From NCBI GenBank assembly GCA_021775515.1, contig JAJFHR010000310.1, positions 1 through 13,750 on the forward strand: a stretch of DNA of 13,750 nt, in the 5' to 3' direction. The notes beneath the pieces were generated by a model. The model was not told the DNA's origin. It made no database searches and saw only the letters and a list, made by a program, of their open reading frames with translations. Both the position numbers and the translations under genes were made by a program. Source of the DNA: Hyphomicrobiales bacterium (GTDB lineage: Bacteria > Pseudomonadota > Alphaproteobacteria > Rhizobiales > JAJFHR01). Positions 13,126 to 13,750 of the stretch are shown one piece after another (position 1 is the first letter of the stretch; every line of letters begins with the position of its first letter).

Positions 13126-13750
13126 CTATTCTTCAGCCCTCGATCGCCCAGTCTTAGCGACAGGGTGGCCGGTATTGTTGCGTGGTGCATCATCGAACTC
13201 GCGCTCGAACATATCATTAAAGCGAATGCCACGGTAGCCTGTCACGCGCTGCTTGCCGGGTGAAAAGGTTTTCTTTGTGACCTGGTCTCGATATCGACCG
13301 GCCAATGCTTTAAATTTTAATGATACAGTGCGGGATCCCCACATCGCCTCGCCCTTAAGGTCCATCCAGAGATTAAACCCGTCCATAATGTCGCGCGCCG
13401 TTGTGAAGTCACTGGGGTTGCCAGTAACAAGACAAGAATCTTTCAGGAAAACACCGATCGGGTCGCTTTCATCGCGATATTCCTGCGTTGCCTCCAAGAC
13501 TTCTTCAGGCTCTTGCAATCCGCCTTCTAAATAATCCAGCAGACCATCTACAAGCCATTTGAAAATGCCGTTTCGCTCATCCCACAATTTTGATCCGAGC
13601 TTTTCGTCGCGCTCTGATGCCGGTATCATTACGTCAAACGGTACAAGCAATATACGCCGCCAGATCCCGTCATCATTTCCACGAATGTCAGGCTTATGGT
13701 TGCCGCTGATTGTCAGTTTGAAATGCGGGTGAACTTCGATAAAGTCAGAA
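13126..13750 (-). CDS. P4/D5-family primase-helicase, C-terminal part (5' end beyond window)
   Basis: The frame is open at the right edge and gives the last 207 residues of a phage DNA primase with an SF3 helicase domain, which primes and unwinds phage DNA at the origin. The visible part starts late in the helicase. FKLTISGNHKP is the SF3 motif C/sensor region with its Asn, and DIRGNDDGIWRRILLVPF contains the conserved Arg finger segment. Next are ERDEKLGSKLWDERNGIFKW and LVDGLLDYLEGG, the usual lid, and VFLKDSCLVTGNPSDFTTAR, typical of the C-terminal winged-helix part. The Walker A and primase domains must lie outside. A TTG at 13650 is not a real start, since homology runs upstream of it. 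The repeat-rich region begins right after its stop. Confidence 0.95.
   Translation of the reverse strand, partial: SDFIEVHPHFKLTISGNHKPDIRGNDDGIWRRILLVPFDVMIPASERDEKLGSKLWDERNGIFKWLVDGLLDYLEGGLQEPEEVLEATQEYRDESDPIGVFLKDSCLVTGNPSDFTTARDIMDGFNLWMDLKGEAMWGSRTVSLKFKALAGRYRDQVTKKTFSPGKQRVTGYRGIRFNDMFEREFDDAPRNNTGHPVAKTGRSRAEE

Noticed and set aside
12704..13126. A 140-codon minus-strand frame starting at GTG 13126, overlapping the primase stop (TAGTG).
   Set aside because: It runs through the 9-bp arrays in different frames and orientations, giving low-complexity ERPERPE-, GRSGR- and QAVQAV-like stretches. A 9-bp period preserves frame and avoids stops by chance. No domain is visible.

Overview
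The window is a tailed double-stranded DNA bacteriophage or prophage segment. Every supported gene lies on the minus strand, so transcription runs from high to low coordinates. No host gene, integrase or lysis gene is visible, so virion and prophage cannot be told apart. The GTA gp10-type tail chaperone, the HK97-fold head genes and the moderate base composition (about 45-50% G+C by eye, not calculated) fit a siphovirus of an alphaproteobacterium, possibly marine Rhodobacterales. The host assignment is inference.

Replication end (13750-11918): the C-terminal part of a P4/D5-type primase-helicase (superfamily 3) enters from the right edge. It is followed by about 450 bp without a convincing gene (12679-13125). 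That stretch holds four clusters built on a 9-bp unit, arranged as nested inverted repeats. This is the most unusual part of the window and a candidate replication origin. Next come an unrecognised 232-residue protein and a strong intrinsic terminator.

Packaging and late start (11917-7549): after a structured intergenic segment come a Met-type (CAU) tRNA with a one-base bulge in its acceptor stem, an 82-residue unknown protein, an HNH endonuclease that has lost most of its zinc ligands, a short G-tract spacer that could hold cos, the small and large terminase subunits, and the portal.

Head (7552-4118): a ClpP-like prohead protease, an HK97-fold major capsid protein with a fused delta/scaffold domain, a terminator just after the capsid gene, a coiled-coil protein of unknown role, a gp6-like connector and a head-tail adaptor.

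Tail (4125-1): an HK97 gp10-like protein, a DUF3168 tail completion protein, a 58-residue protein, the tail tube protein, the GTA gp10-like chaperone with a programmed -1 frameshift on A9 into a second chaperone domain, and the tape measure protein, which runs off the left edge a little before its end.

Most neighbours overlap by 1, 4 or 8 bases (TAATG, TGATG, ATGA and similar), as expected for one translationally coupled late operon. The two terminators divide the window into a replication unit, a packaging and capsid unit, and a connector and tail unit.
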